Part shown: in pieces, positions 26,434-37,404 of the stretch
How the letters are laid out: each line of letters begins with the position of its first letter
How positions within the stretch are numbered: the first letter of the stretch is position 1
From: Anaeromassilibacillus senegalensis
GTDB lineage: Bacteria; Bacillota; Clostridia; Oscillospirales; Acutalibacteraceae
DNA length: 64,000 nucleotides
Direction of reading: 5' to 3'
Assembly: GCF_001261775.1 (NCBI RefSeq)
Contig: NZ_LN868535.1
Location: 437,053-501,052, forward strand
Made by a program: the position numbers and the translations under genes
The notes under the pieces: generated by a model
Database searches by the model: none
Seen by the model: only the letters and a program-made list of their open reading frames with translations
Told to the model about the DNA's origin: nothing

Positions 26434-26442
26434 TGTGGATAA
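26434..26442 (-). promoter_or_regulatory. perfect consensus DnaA box
   Basis: TGTGGATAA is the exact complement of TTATCCACA. It lies 92 bp upstream of the Nudix start codon. The 16 bp at 26423-26438 (GTTGAAAACTCTGTGG) recur exactly at 40135-40150 near dnaA. Confidence 0.5.
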
Positions 26443-26449
26443 TACTGAA

Positions 26450-27330
26450 AGTTGACCTGCGGTCGGCACGCGCCTACGGCGATGGTCGTTTGGAGCATCG
26501 AGCGAGGCTTTAGCCTCAAGCGAGCGTCCCCACCGGAGGTGCCGCCCGGCATGAGGGCAACCAGCGGTTTTCTCCCGCTTTTGTAAAAGCGCAAAAAGGT
26601 ATAAGATTGCACATGCAATTAATTTGCTTGTTTCATGTAAAGTGTTTTTAATTCTTCTTTTTTAATACAAGGTTGCTACGCAACAACATTTACTGTAATT
26701 GTGTTATGGAATAAAAGCTTTAAAAGTAAAATTTTTAAAAGAAATGTTGCTTGTCCAATAAATTCTCTTTTGTTTTCTTAAAGTGAAGGAACCCGTTGTT
26801 TTCGCAATGTGAAAATTTACTTTTGCTTGTTTAAAACAAAGAATCTCATTGTTTTTAAAGATAAAAATTTGTTTTATTTTTTTAAAGTAAACAATCTTTG
26901 CTGTCGCTTTTCAAAGCGACGTACACCCCCGGCGAAAGCCGGAGAACCAAAGAAAAGCCGGGGAACCAAAGAAAAGCCCCAGAGGCAGCACCCTGCCTCA
27001 TAAAGGACCCTATCACTCGTTCCCACTCGCTCTTCTCAGAAAGAGAGTTCCGCTCCTTGCGAGGAGCGGCAAAGGGCGCCGCCCTTTGATCCCGCCGCTT
27101 TTTAGAAAAGCGGAAAAACATGTTTGGGCCATTACCTATAAGGTAAAAAATGATCCTCGCCGTAGGCGCGAGCCGACCGCAGGTCCCACCTTTTAGAAAG
27201 GTGGGGAAACAGGTTTTAATCATTACCTGTCAGGTAAAAAATGATCCTCGCCGCAGGCGCGTGCCGACCGCAGGTCCCACCTTTCAGAAAAGTGGGAAAA
27301 CACAGTTTATTCGTAAGCACAAACTGTTTG
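26450..27330 (+). repeat. mosaic hairpin repeat element, copy E3
   Basis: Same orientation as E1 but lacking the left modules. Order: GACCTGCGGTC (26455), GAGCGAGGCTTTAGCCTCAAG block (26500), GCCGCCCGGCATGAGGGC (26542), AT-rich module (26600-26890), the hairpin series from GTCGC/GCGAC through CCGCTCC/GGAGCGG, and tandem 91-bp units. A short internal duplication of the AAGCCGG(GG/AG)AACCAAAG segment (26937-26965) is unique to this copy. It fills the gap between the Nudix promoter region and the lipoprotein stop. Confidence 0.85.
27095..27300 (+). repeat. tandem 91-bp hairpin units inside E3
   Basis: Units start at 27095, 27186 and 27277, exactly 91 bp apart. Each runs: CC[G/A]C-T-run hairpin, GGAAAAACA-like linker, ACCT/AGGT hairpin, AAAAAATGATCCTCGCCG, GCGCGAGCCGACCGCAGGTC. 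The third is cut after its first hairpin. Stem bases differ between units but remain paired (CCGCTTTT/AAAAGCGG versus CCACCTTTT/GAAAGGTGG). Confidence 0.85.
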
Positions 27331-27335
27331 TAAAC

Positions 27336-27986
27336 TCAACCTGCAAAATCATACGAATACCCAGGTTCCACCTGATACAATTCCTCATAAAGCTTCGCGG
27401 CACGGCTGCGGTAATAATCCATCACGCGGCTGGACGCGTCCACCTGCGCCATGGTGCCGCCAACGGCGGCGGCCTCCTCCTCGATCTCTTGAAGCGCTGC
27501 TTCCGTGCCGTCGCTCCATGCCTTCTGCTCCGCTTTCAGCGTCTCGCGGCGGTCAGCGGAGACCTTCTCCAGCAGCTTTTCATAGGCAGAGGACACCTCT
27601 TTTTTCCAGATTTCCGCGTATTTGTCGGAAACCTCCACCATGTCGCGGTTGGAAATCGCGTTGTTGTTGTCCTTGATATAGGCCTTGTCAATGGGATTAT
27701 TGGCAAATTTCGTATCAAAATCCTTATTCTCCGTCTCCACCGGCAAAACCTGGCCCGGACTGCTTTCCGCCGGCTGGGAGGCGGGGGGAGTGGAGGAAAC
27801 CGGCGCTCCCTCAGAGGATTCCCCTTCAACCGTTCCCTCGACACTGCTCGAGGGCGCGTCGCTGGAGGAAACCGGCAGCGCGGAGCTGTCCGGCGCCGGT
27901 TCCGGTTTCTGCTGATTGGTACAGCCCGCAAACAGGGACGCAGCGATACAAACCGCCAATAAAGAAACAAATAGACGTTTTTTCAT
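27336..27986 (-). CDS. lipoprotein with LprI/DUF1311-like domain
   Basis: A 216-residue protein. The signal sequence ends in lipobox LFAGC (cysteine near residue 21), followed by a Ser/Pro/Glu-rich linker to about residue 85, then a helical domain (DKAYIKDNNNAISNRDMVEV ... AEQKAWSDGTEAALQEIEEE) resembling DUF1311/LprI lysozyme-inhibitor domains. It should be exported and lipid-anchored to the outer face of the membrane. The ATG at 27986 follows GGGGGC. Its 3' end abuts repeat E3 and its 5' end lies 14 bp from the gyrA stop. Confidence 0.75.
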   Translation of the reverse strand: MKKRLFVSLLAVCIAASLFAGCTNQQKPEPAPDSSALPVSSSDAPSSSVEGTVEGESSEGAPVSSTPPASQPAESSPGQVLPVETENKDFDTKFANNPIDKAYIKDNNNAISNRDMVEVSDKYAEIWKKEVSSAYEKLLEKVSADRRETLKAEQKAWSDGTEAALQEIEEEAAAVGGTMAQVDASSRVMDYYRSRAAKLYEELYQVEPGYSYDFAG

Positions 27987-27999
27987 ACGCAAGCCCCCT

Positions 28000-30551
28000 T
28001 TATTCTTCTACAGGCGCGTCGGAAACGGCGGCTTCCTGTTCCATCTCTTCGGGCGTCAGCGCGCCGTCGGTGGCGTCGCCATCGTCTTCTGGAAGCTCAT
28101 CCGCCTCGTCTTCGTCCTCCTCATGCGCGGTGCGGGCCAGCGTCACAACACGGCTGCTCTCGGTCAACCGCATGACGCGCACACCCTTGCTGGGCCTTGC
28201 GCATTCGCGGATCGAATTGGCGCGGATGCGGATAATCACGCCGTCGCTTGCAATCAGGATGATGTCGTCATCCAGGTCGACCACCTTGATGGCGGCGACA
28301 TCCCCGTATTTTTCCACATGATAGTTGGTCAGTCCCTTGCCTCCGCGCGACTGGATGCGGTAATCGTCGATGGAAGACAGGCGGCCATAACCGGTCTCAC
28401 TGACAGTCAGCACCAGCCCGCCCTCGCGCAGGATACTCATGCCGACGACGCAGTCGCCCTCCCGGAGCGTCAGCGCCTTCACGCCGCGCGCGGTGCGGCC
28501 CATGGCGCGCACATCCGTCTCACGGAAGCGGATTGCCATGCCCTTCTTTGTCGCGACCATCAGCTCGTCGCTGCCGTTGGTCAGGCGCACCCAGCAGAGC
28601 TCGTCGCCCTCGTCCAGATCGATGCCGATCACGCCGCCCTTGCGGGTGGTGTTGTACGCGGCAAGCGGCGTGCGCTTGATGATGCCGTTGCGCGTGACCA
28701 TAACCAGATAGCTGTCCGCGTCGAACTGCGGCACGCGGATCATCGACGTGACGCGCTCGTCCGGCGAGATGGGCAGCAGGTTTGCGATGTTCATGCCCTT
28801 GCTGGTGCGGGAGCCCTCTGGCACCTCGTAGCACTTCAGGCGATAGACGCGGCCCAGGTCGCTGAAGAACATGACATAGTCGTGGCTGTTGATGACGAAC
28901 ATCTCCGTCGCCACATCCTCCTCCCGGCGGGTCATGCCGGACACACCGCGCCCGCCGCGCCGCTGGGTGCGGTACGTGTCGGTCTTCTGGCGCTTGACGT
29001 AGCCGAAGTTCGTCAGCGTGAGAACGCACTCCTCCTCGGGAATCAGGTCTTCTATATCGACCTCGCCGCTGATGGCGGCGATTTCCGTACGGCGCTCGTC
29101 GTTGAACTTCTTTTTGACCTCCAGCGCTTCATCCTTGACGATTGCCAGCAGGCGGTCGCCGTTGCTCAAAATATCCTTCAAGTCCGCGATCTTTGCCAGC
29201 AGGGCGGTCAGCTCGTCCTCCAGCTTCTGGCGGTCCAAACCGGTCAGAGCGCCCAGCTGCATCTGTACGATGGCCTGCGTCTGTATGTCGTCCAGGCCGA
29301 AGCGCTCGGTCAGCCGCTGTCTGGCGTTGGAGCGGTCCTTGGACGACCGGATGATATTGATTACCTCGTCGATATTATCGACGGCAATTTTCAAGCCCTC
29401 CAGGATATGCGCGCGGTCCTCCGCCTTTTTCAGCTCAAACTGGGTGCGGCGGGTCACAACGCTCACCTGGAAGGTGATGTATTCGTCCAGAATCTGCTTG
29501 AGCGTCAGCGTCTTCGGCTCGCCGTTGACGATCGCCAGCATGATCACGCCGAACGTCGTCTGCATCTGCGTGAACGAATACAGCTTATTCAATACGATCT
29601 GCGGGGACGCGTCGCGCTTGACAGTGATCACGATGCGCATGCCCTCGCGGTCGGAATGGTCTTCGATGTTGGAGATGCCGTCGAGGCGCTTCTCCTTGAT
29701 CAGCGTGGCGATATTTTCAATCAGCCGCGCCTTGTTGACCTGGTACGGCAGTTCGGTCACAATGATGTGATAGCGGCCGTTCTTTTCCTCTTCAATTTCC
29801 GCGCGGGCGCGCACGGTGATGCGGCCGCGGCCCGTCGGCCCGTCGCGTAGGCGGCGCGGATCCCCGCACGGCCCATGATGATCGCGCCGGTGGGGAAGTC
29901 CGGACCCTTGATATGCTGCATCAGGTCGTCCAGAGTCGCGTCGGGGTTGTCGATCAGACAGCACATGCCGTCGATGACTTCGCCCATGTTGTGCGGCGGG
30001 ATATTCGTCGCCATGCCGACCGCGATCCCTGTGGAACCGTTGACCAGCAGGTTCGGGAAATGGCTGGGCAGGACGGCGGGCTCCTTCAGACGGTCGTCGT
30101 AGTTCGGCATGAAATCGACGGTATCCTTGTCGATATCCTGTAACATCTCCACGGCAATGTGACTCATGCGGCTCTCCGTATAACGATAGGCCGCAGGGGG
30201 GTCACCGTCGATGGAACCGAAGTTTCCATGCCCGTCCACCAGCATATAGCGCATGGAGAAATCCTGCGCCAGACGGACCAATGCGTCATATACGGACGCG
30301 TCGCCGTGCGGGTGGTAACGTCCCAGAACGGAACCGACGGTATCCGCGCATTTGCGGTACGCCTTGTCCGGGGATAAGTTGTTCTCATACATCGTATAGA
30401 GGATTCTTCTGTGTACCGGCTTCAGACCGTCGCGCACGTCCGGCAGGGCGCGGGACACGATGACGGACATGGAGTAGTCCAGAAAAGATTTTTTCATTTC
30501 CTTTTCCAGGTCCACGTTGATAATCCGGTTATTTTCCTGCATTTCTTCCAT
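28000..30551 (-). pseudogene. gyrA: DNA gyrase subunit A, frameshifted by an 8-bp tandem duplication
   Basis: The frame from 30551 encodes the gyrase A N-terminus, with the catalytic tyrosine in RYTE (residue 124), and runs off frame near residue 240. The remainder continues in another frame to 28000. The junction holds two exact copies of CGGCCCGT (29828-29835 and 29836-29843). Removing one restores [14 protein letters not shown] and one 847-residue frame, normal for GyrA. The C-terminal domain includes the GyrA box QRRGGRG. Gyrase is essential, so a sequencing or assembly error, or a minority variant, is more likely than true loss. The quinolone-region motif reads HGDASVYD, with Ala85 at the position equivalent to E. 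coli Ser83. Confidence 0.93.
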
Positions 30552-30604
30552 TTAGAAACCAACCCTTTCCTGCGGGGAACAACCCTCCGCTTTGATGGAT
30601 GCTT

Positions 30605-31150
30605 TTATCGTACGAATTTTTCCTGTAAGCTTTCCTGTAGCAACCGGTGCAGCGTCTCGCAGTCTTCACCGGACAACGCGCGTTTGGGAATATACCGGGA
30701 CTCCCACGGCCCCAAACGCAGTAAAAAGAGGTTTTTGTCCTCATACGCGCCATACAGCAGCGCATAGGGGAGCGCGGCCTCATACCGGTCCGACCGGATT
30801 TCCGCACGGTCCTCATAGAACAGCAGCGTTTGCGCGGTCATTCGTTCCTGCGCGCGGTCGAAAAACGACTGCGCCCTGCTTCGCACAAACAACGGCTGGA
30901 TTGCATCGTGATAAAACCCCACGGCAAGCCCCGCCAGCACCAGCAGGGAACACAACAGGGTATTGTAGGGGTCTCCCAACCCGAAAAACAGGCAAAGGAC
31001 GAATCCGGTAACAACCATCAGGAACCCGACGGCGCGCAGCGCAAGCCGCTCTTTGGGACTTGCCGCCGCTTCGACCGCGGCAAGCTGATAATCTGCGTAA
31101 TCCTGCTTTGTCGGCAGAAAGCTGACGGTCAATTGTGCATGTTCCTCCAA
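30605..31150 (-). CDS. YcxB-like membrane protein (paralogue 1)
   Basis: A 181-residue protein with two adjacent transmembrane segments (about residues 38-75) followed by a cytoplasmic domain of YcxB type (ERMTAQTLLFYEDRAEIRSD ... YALLYGAYEDKNLFLLRLG). It is the first of three similarly organised proteins between gyrA and gyrB, all on the minus strand. It lies 53 bp upstream of gyrA and is probably co-transcribed with it. Function unknown. Confidence 0.7.
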   Translation of the reverse strand: MEEHAQLTVSFLPTKQDYADYQLAAVEAAASPKERLALRAVGFLMVVTGFVLCLFFGLGDPYNTLLCSLLVLAGLAVGFYHDAIQPLFVRSRAQSFFDRAQERMTAQTLLFYEDRAEIRSDRYEAALPYALLYGAYEDKNLFLLRLGPWESRYIPKRALSGEDCETLHRLLQESLQEKFVR

Positions 31151-31163
31151 CCGAATCCCTCCT

Positions 31164-31736
31164 TTACCGTTTTGATGTGACGCGGCGATACTTGGACGCG
31201 AAGGTATTCTGCATATGCGCGGACACGGCCTCGCGCCGCTCCTCCGGAATATTTTTCTTTGCCAGAATCAGCAGATTGCGGTCCCATCCGCCCGCACAGA
31301 CAATATACTCCCGGTTTTCATAACAGGCGCAATAGTCGGTCCAATAAGCGCGGAGCTGTTCGACCTGCGATTCCGCCGCAACGCTGTCGCGGTAAACGGA
31401 GATGGTCACCGACTCCGCCAACACATGGGTTTCACGAAAGACGGCGGCTTCATGCGCTTTTTTGCGTTTCGGCTGTGTAAAGAAAAAATACGCCGCCAAC
31501 AGAAGCGCCAGCCCCGCAAAAACAAAAGGAATCCACGCGGTGGCATACTGGTTCAGATACGCGGGGACGGAAGACAGCGCCAGCGCCGCCGCCGTCAGAC
31601 AGATCGCCGCACGGACGCCTTTTCGATTGATGACCGCGCGCATGGAATCGGCAAAGAGCGCCGCCTGCGCATATTCTTCTTCTGTCAGAGTTTGCTGAAC
31701 AACGGCGATCGGTTCGCCTTCGTAGAAGGTTGGCAA
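31164..31736 (-). CDS. YcxB-like membrane protein (paralogue 2)
   Basis: A 190-residue protein with a short N-terminal segment (LTEEEYAQAALFADSMRAVI), two transmembrane helices (about residues 42-88) and a C-terminal domain of the same layout as the neighbouring paralogues (SVTISVYRDSVAAES ... YIVCAGGWDRNLLILAKKNI). It is 13 bp from the next gene, so both are likely in one transcript. Its 5' side borders repeat E4. Function unknown. Confidence 0.65.
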   Translation of the reverse strand: MPTFYEGEPIAVVQQTLTEEEYAQAALFADSMRAVINRKGVRAAICLTAAALALSSVPAYLNQYATAWIPFVFAGLALLLAAYFFFTQPKRKKAHEAAVFRETHVLAESVTISVYRDSVAAESQVEQLRAYWTDYCACYENREYIVCAGGWDRNLLILAKKNIPEERREAVSAHMQNTFASKYRRVTSKR

Positions 31737-31764
31737 AATGGCAGGACTCCTTTCCCTTTTGTAA

Positions 31765-32640
31765 AAAGTGGACCTCCGGTCGGGACGGTCCGGACGTGTA
31801 ACGTCTTTCGCGCCTCCGGCGGTTTTCCCAGCAAGTCTTTATAAAAAGATGATCTTTTATATCCCACTATACGGGGTATCCACACCTGAGATGGAATCGC
31901 AGTGGCGGGACGGACGGGACAAGCTCCCGGGGTGTGTTTTACCTTACAGGTTATTTTTAAAATGTGTTTTTCCGCTTTTCTAAAAAGCGGCGGGATCAAA
32001 GGGCAGCGCCCTTTGTCGTTCTCCGCAGAGAACGAAATTCTTGTTTCTGAGAAGAGCGAGTGGAAACGAGTGATATTGTTGTTTATGAGGCATGGTGCTG
32101 CCTCTGGGGCTTTTCTTTTTAGCCCCGGCTTTCGCCGGGGCTGTACGTCGCTTTGAAAAGCGACAGCAAAAACTTTTTATTTTTAAAAGTAAAACAATTT
32201 TTATTTAGTAATTTTTAGAAAACTTGATTGCAGATGCAATCTTTAAATCTTATTTGCTTTTGCAAAAGCGGGAGAAAACCGCTGGTTTGCCCTCATGTCG
32301 GGCGGGCACTTCCTTTCCGTCTTGTCGAAAAGGAAGCAAAGACCGCGAAAGGGGGGCGCGAGAGTGGGCTCCGGATGACTTCGACTCACGCCCCCCTTAC
32401 AACCCCCGGTATCCCCATTGGGACGCTTTGCCCAGGGAGGGCGGCGTGCTCTTCATTGCCGTCGGCACTGGAGTTTTCTCCGCTTTATTGGGATGCTTTG
32501 CCAAGGGTCGGCTGGGTTGTTATTCTTTGACAGCAGGCTTCTATTGGGTAGAACCTATATGTTTTTATATTATTGGGCTTTATGAGAAAACCGCCGCAGA
32601 TGCGAATGACCTTGTTATATCCCGCGCTGTGCGGAGGGGG
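31765..32640 (-). repeat. mosaic hairpin repeat element, copy E4 (reverse orientation)
   Basis: Reverse complement of the E1 order. From left: GGACCTCCGGTCGGGACGG (31770), GGACAAGCTCCCGG (31917), CCGCTTTT hairpin (31970), GAGTGGAAACGAGTGAT (32058), GAGGCA/TGCCTC (32087-32105), a CCCCGGC/GCCGGGG stem (32124-32141), CGCTTT/AAAGCG (32150-32163), a shortened AT-rich part, GGGGGGCGCGAGAG (32352) and CACGCCCCCCTTACAACCCC (32390). The right third is more diverged than in E1/E5. Confidence 0.8.
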
Positions 32641-32647
32641 TTTTTAT

Positions 32648-33331
32648 TTACTCTTTACTCCGGGATGTTCCCGCCTGAATAATCGCTTCGATTTCCGGCA
32701 GGATATCGGGTTCCACACAGCGCATGGGGAGGATCACCATATCGTCGCCCTTAAAATAGACAACGAGATTTTGCTGGATTACCGCGCTGCGGCAGGAGCC
32801 GTCCAGCGGGATTTTCCATTTGCGTTCGCCGCGGCCCATTACAATTTCGTCGGGGTAGACCTCCATGCAAACCTCTTTGTCATCGGCATTGCGTTTGGCA
32901 TCCTGTTTGATGCGGATTCCCGGCAGGAAAATCATGATAAAGATAAACGCCGCGCAGACCGTGGCAAAAAACAGGTTATCCGGCTGGCGGTACAGGAAGA
33001 AGGATACCAGAAAAAACAGCAGCAGGGCAGAAAAGATGCAAAGTTCGACCGCTGTGCGGCGCTTCCGCTTTTGGTCGTATTGCGTCTCCTTCATGCAGGC
33101 GTAAATTTCTTCCTCGCGGAGTATGTACGAAAATTTAAAGCCGGTCACCGTGTCTTTATATTCCTGGTCGGCGCCATCCGCCACCAGCTCGGCTTCGCTT
33201 CCGTCCCACTCCACAGGTTCTTCCTGTTCTTCTTCCGGCTCCGCGGGGTACCCTTCGGACGCGGGGGACGGGTCCCCCTGCCGTTCCGGAGGCTGCCCGG
33301 CCTCCTCGTTTTCCTTTTCAAATGGTTTCAT
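32648..33331 (-). CDS. YcxB-like membrane protein with acidic N-terminal extension (paralogue 3)
   Basis: A 227-residue protein. Residues 1-65 are Glu/Pro-rich and probably disordered, followed by an FKFSYILREEEIYACMKETQ segment, two transmembrane helices (about residues 93-135) and a C-terminal YcxB-type domain (CMEVYPDEIVMGRGERKWKI). The ATG at 33331 is chosen; AAGGAG lies 12 nt upstream, a long spacing. It sits between gyrB and repeat E4. Function unknown. Confidence 0.65.
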   Translation of the reverse strand: MKPFEKENEEAGQPPERQGDPSPASEGYPAEPEEEQEEPVEWDGSEAELVADGADQEYKDTVTGFKFSYILREEEIYACMKETQYDQKRKRRTAVELCIFSALLLFFLVSFFLYRQPDNLFFATVCAAFIFIMIFLPGIRIKQDAKRNADDKEVCMEVYPDEIVMGRGERKWKIPLDGSCRSAVIQQNLVVYFKGDDMVILPMRCVEPDILPEIEAIIQAGTSRSKE

Positions 33332-33378
33332 TTGGCTGTTTCGCTCCTTCAATCTTGTAAAAGGTATTTCCACAATCG

Positions 33379-35337
<1,959 letters not shown>

Positions 35338-35394
35338 TCAAATGTTACTCCATTCATCGGCGGAAACAGGTGGTTTTCGCCGTCCTTCCATTCG

Positions 35395-35841
35395 CTAAAG
35401 CGGTCTCCGGGTTCCGCCGTTCCGCGGCGGCGGGGTCCTTCGCACCGGCGCGTTTTGCCGCGGCGCCTGTTTCCGTATGGGCGCGCGCTCCGGATTCGCC
35501 GGATGCCGCCGGAGTTCCGACGGTTGCCTCTTTGGCACCGGAGGCCGCAGCTGCACAAAGAACGGACTGGCCAGAAAGAAAAGCAAAAACGGCAGCACGA
35601 TCCAGAGCAGCGCGAGAAAATCAAATTCCCGCACAAACGCCACCAGTACCAGAAACAACACCGCGCTGACGCCCGCCGCGACGATTGCCAGAATATACAG
35701 CAGCCGGTTCAGCACCACGTTGGAACAGGTCCCGCACCTGCCGCAGCGAAACTCTCCATGCGTTTTTACCGCCCACGCGCGGAACCAATTCAATCTTCTG
35801 CCGCAGCACGGGCATTTCGGCAACCCGAATTTCACCATCAT
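35395..35841 (-). CDS. zinc-ribbon membrane protein with basic proline-rich tail
   Basis: A 148-residue protein. An N-terminal zinc ribbon (CPCC near residue 10 and CGRCGTC near residue 33) is followed by two transmembrane segments (about 47-72 and 75-98) and a C-terminal tail of about 50 residues rich in Arg and Pro. The tail is unlikely to fold and may bind nucleic acid or membrane. It lies between remB and gyrB in the same direction and is probably in their operon. Function unknown. Confidence 0.6.
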   Translation of the reverse strand: MMVKFGLPKCPCCGRRLNWFRAWAVKTHGEFRCGRCGTCSNVVLNRLLYILAIVAAGVSAVLFLVLVAFVREFDFLALLWIVLPFLLFFLASPFFVQLRPPVPKRQPSELRRHPANPERAPIRKQAPRQNAPVRRTPPPRNGGTRRPL

Positions 35842-35853
35842 TTCCTTCTCCCT

Positions 35854-36126
35854 TTACACGTTTGCGATCTCGTCCATGTAGCCGGTGCGCTTGAGCAGCG
35901 TCGCCGAAGAGATCTGCGAAATATAAACGGTTTCTTTCCCATGTTTGTCACAGCACAGCACAAAGGATTTCGGCAGTTCCATGCTCACATTGAACACCTT
36001 GCCGCTCTTTTGCACGTCCGCCAGATAGTTGCGCGTCGTTTTAGAAATGGTGGACGTCTCCATATTGAAGATGCCGACGATCTCGTCAACCCGGACCACT
36101 GTGTCCTGTCCCAGGTGTAGATACAT
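35854..36126 (-). CDS. remB: RemA/RemB-type DUF370 regulator
   Basis: A 90-residue protein of the DUF370 family ([20 protein letters not shown], then a SKTTRNYLADVQKSGK segment). In Bacillus subtilis the small RemB (YaaB) is encoded at this same place after recF, and RemA is a DNA-binding activator of matrix genes. The start at 36126 is supported by AAAGGGG at 8 nt and overlaps the 3' end of recF by 41 bp. The symbol is assigned by position and family. Confidence 0.85.
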   Translation of the reverse strand: MYLHLGQDTVVRVDEIVGIFNMETSTISKTTRNYLADVQKSGKVFNVSMELPKSFVLCCDKHGKETVYISQISSATLLKRTGYMDEIANV

Positions 36127-37189
36127 AAATTTCCCCTTTCCGCACTTCAAACCGCGCGCCCGCTTCCAGTCGGGCGATGGTCTCCGGCTCACAACAGGTG
36201 ATGAATACCTGCCTGCCATCCAGCCGGTTCAACAGGTAATTCTGCCGCCCGGCGTCCAGCTCGCTCATCACATCGTCCAACAGCACAACGGGCGGTTCCC
36301 CGCCCAGTTTTTCCAGTGTGCCGGCTTCCGCCAGCTTCAACGCCAGCACCAGCGACCGCTGCTGCCCCTGCGACCCGAAGGACCGGGCGGAAACGCCGTT
36401 GAGCGTCACGTCCAGATCGTCCCTATGCGGACCGACGGTGGTATGCCCGTACTGGATTTCTTCCCGGCGGGCGGCGCGCAGCGCCTCACTGAGATTTTCG
36501 GCGCTTTTGCGGTACTGTATACCAAATCTTTCCTGATTTTCAGAAATGCCCGCGTAAATCTCCGCCGCGGACGGTTCAATCTTTTCTATGTACGACGCAC
36601 GCTCCTTTGTAACGGCCTCCCCATACCGCGCCAGCCGGTCGTCCCAGATTTCCAGGGTATCCAGCAGCTCGGCATGGCGGGGAATGTCCTTTAAAAGCGC
36701 GTTTCGCTGATTCAGCGTGTGGTTATAATGCGAAAGCAGGGATGCGTACGCGGGCTTGATTTGGCACATCGCCGCGTCGATAAACGCGCGCCGCAGCGCC
36801 GGGCCACCCTTGATCAGAGACAGATGTTCCGGGGAAAACAGCACCGCGCGGAAGGTTCCCACCAGCTGTGCGGGCGACTTTTTCGGCACGCCGTTCAGCA
36901 CGGCGCTCCTCTTCCCGTTCACAACGGCAAGTTCCGCTTCCTGTTCGCGCCCTTCACTGTAAAACCGGAGGGACAACGACGCCTTTTCCTGTTCAAAACC
37001 AACCAGTTCCGCGTCTTTTGCGCCGCGGAAGGACCGGCCACCGGTAAACAGCCACATCGCCTCCAGCAGGTTTGTTTTTCCCTGCGCGTTTTTCCCGTAG
37101 ATCACATTCATCCCATCACAGGGTTCCATCGACCCTGTACACAGGTTGCGAAACCCGTCAAACGCCAGACTGCATATCTTCAGAACCAC
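36086..37189 (-). CDS. recF: DNA replication and repair protein RecF
   Basis: A 367-residue SMC-like ATPase that loads RecA at gaps. Walker A is GKNAQGKTN. The family segments [16 protein letters not shown] and [21 protein letters not shown] are present, with signature [16 protein letters not shown] and Walker [13 protein letters not shown]. The start is taken as GTG 37189 ([15 protein letters not shown]), which overlaps the S4 gene by 32 bp. An ATG at 37207 is less likely because no ribosome site precedes it. Confidence 0.93.
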   Translation of the reverse strand: MVLKICSLAFDGFRNLCTGSMEPCDGMNVIYGKNAQGKTNLLEAMWLFTGGRSFRGAKDAELVGFEQEKASLSLRFYSEGREQEAELAVVNGKRSAVLNGVPKKSPAQLVGTFRAVLFSPEHLSLIKGGPALRRAFIDAAMCQIKPAYASLLSHYNHTLNQRNALLKDIPRHAELLDTLEIWDDRLARYGEAVTKERASYIEKIEPSAAEIYAGISENQERFGIQYRKSAENLSEALRAARREEIQYGHTTVGPHRDDLDVTLNGVSARSFGSQGQQRSLVLALKLAEAGTLEKLGGEPPVVLLDDVMSELDAGRQNYLLNRLDGRQVFITCCEPETIARLEAGARFEVRKGEIYVSTPGTGHSGPG

Positions 37190-37397
37190 ACACCTCGTAA
37201 CATACATCGTTATAGACGGCGCGGTCACCCGGCCGCATCTTTTTGCCGCGCATTTCGCACGGCTCGCCGTTGACCAGCACATCCCCGGCCTGGATCACCC
37301 ATTTGGCGCGGCCGCCGGTATCCACGGCGCCGCCGAGTTTCAATAACGCATCCAGACGAATGAATTCGGTATCGATTTGGATTTTTTCTGTCTTCAT
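37158..37397 (-). CDS. S4-domain RNA-binding protein (YaaA/RlbA-type)
   Basis: A 79-residue single S4 domain ([20 protein letters not shown] ... [21 protein letters not shown]). This small protein is conserved between dnaN and recF in Firmicutes and acts in ribosome assembly. The only ribosome-site candidate is AGGT 12 nt before the ATG, which forms one arm of the GACCGCAGGTC hairpin at the end of repeat E5. The repeat may therefore influence translation. Confidence 0.9.
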   Translation of the reverse strand: MKTEKIQIDTEFIRLDALLKLGGAVDTGGRAKWVIQAGDVLVNGEPCEMRGKKMRPGDRAVYNDVCYEVCGSEDMQSGV

Positions 37398-37404
37398 TGT
37401 TGTT

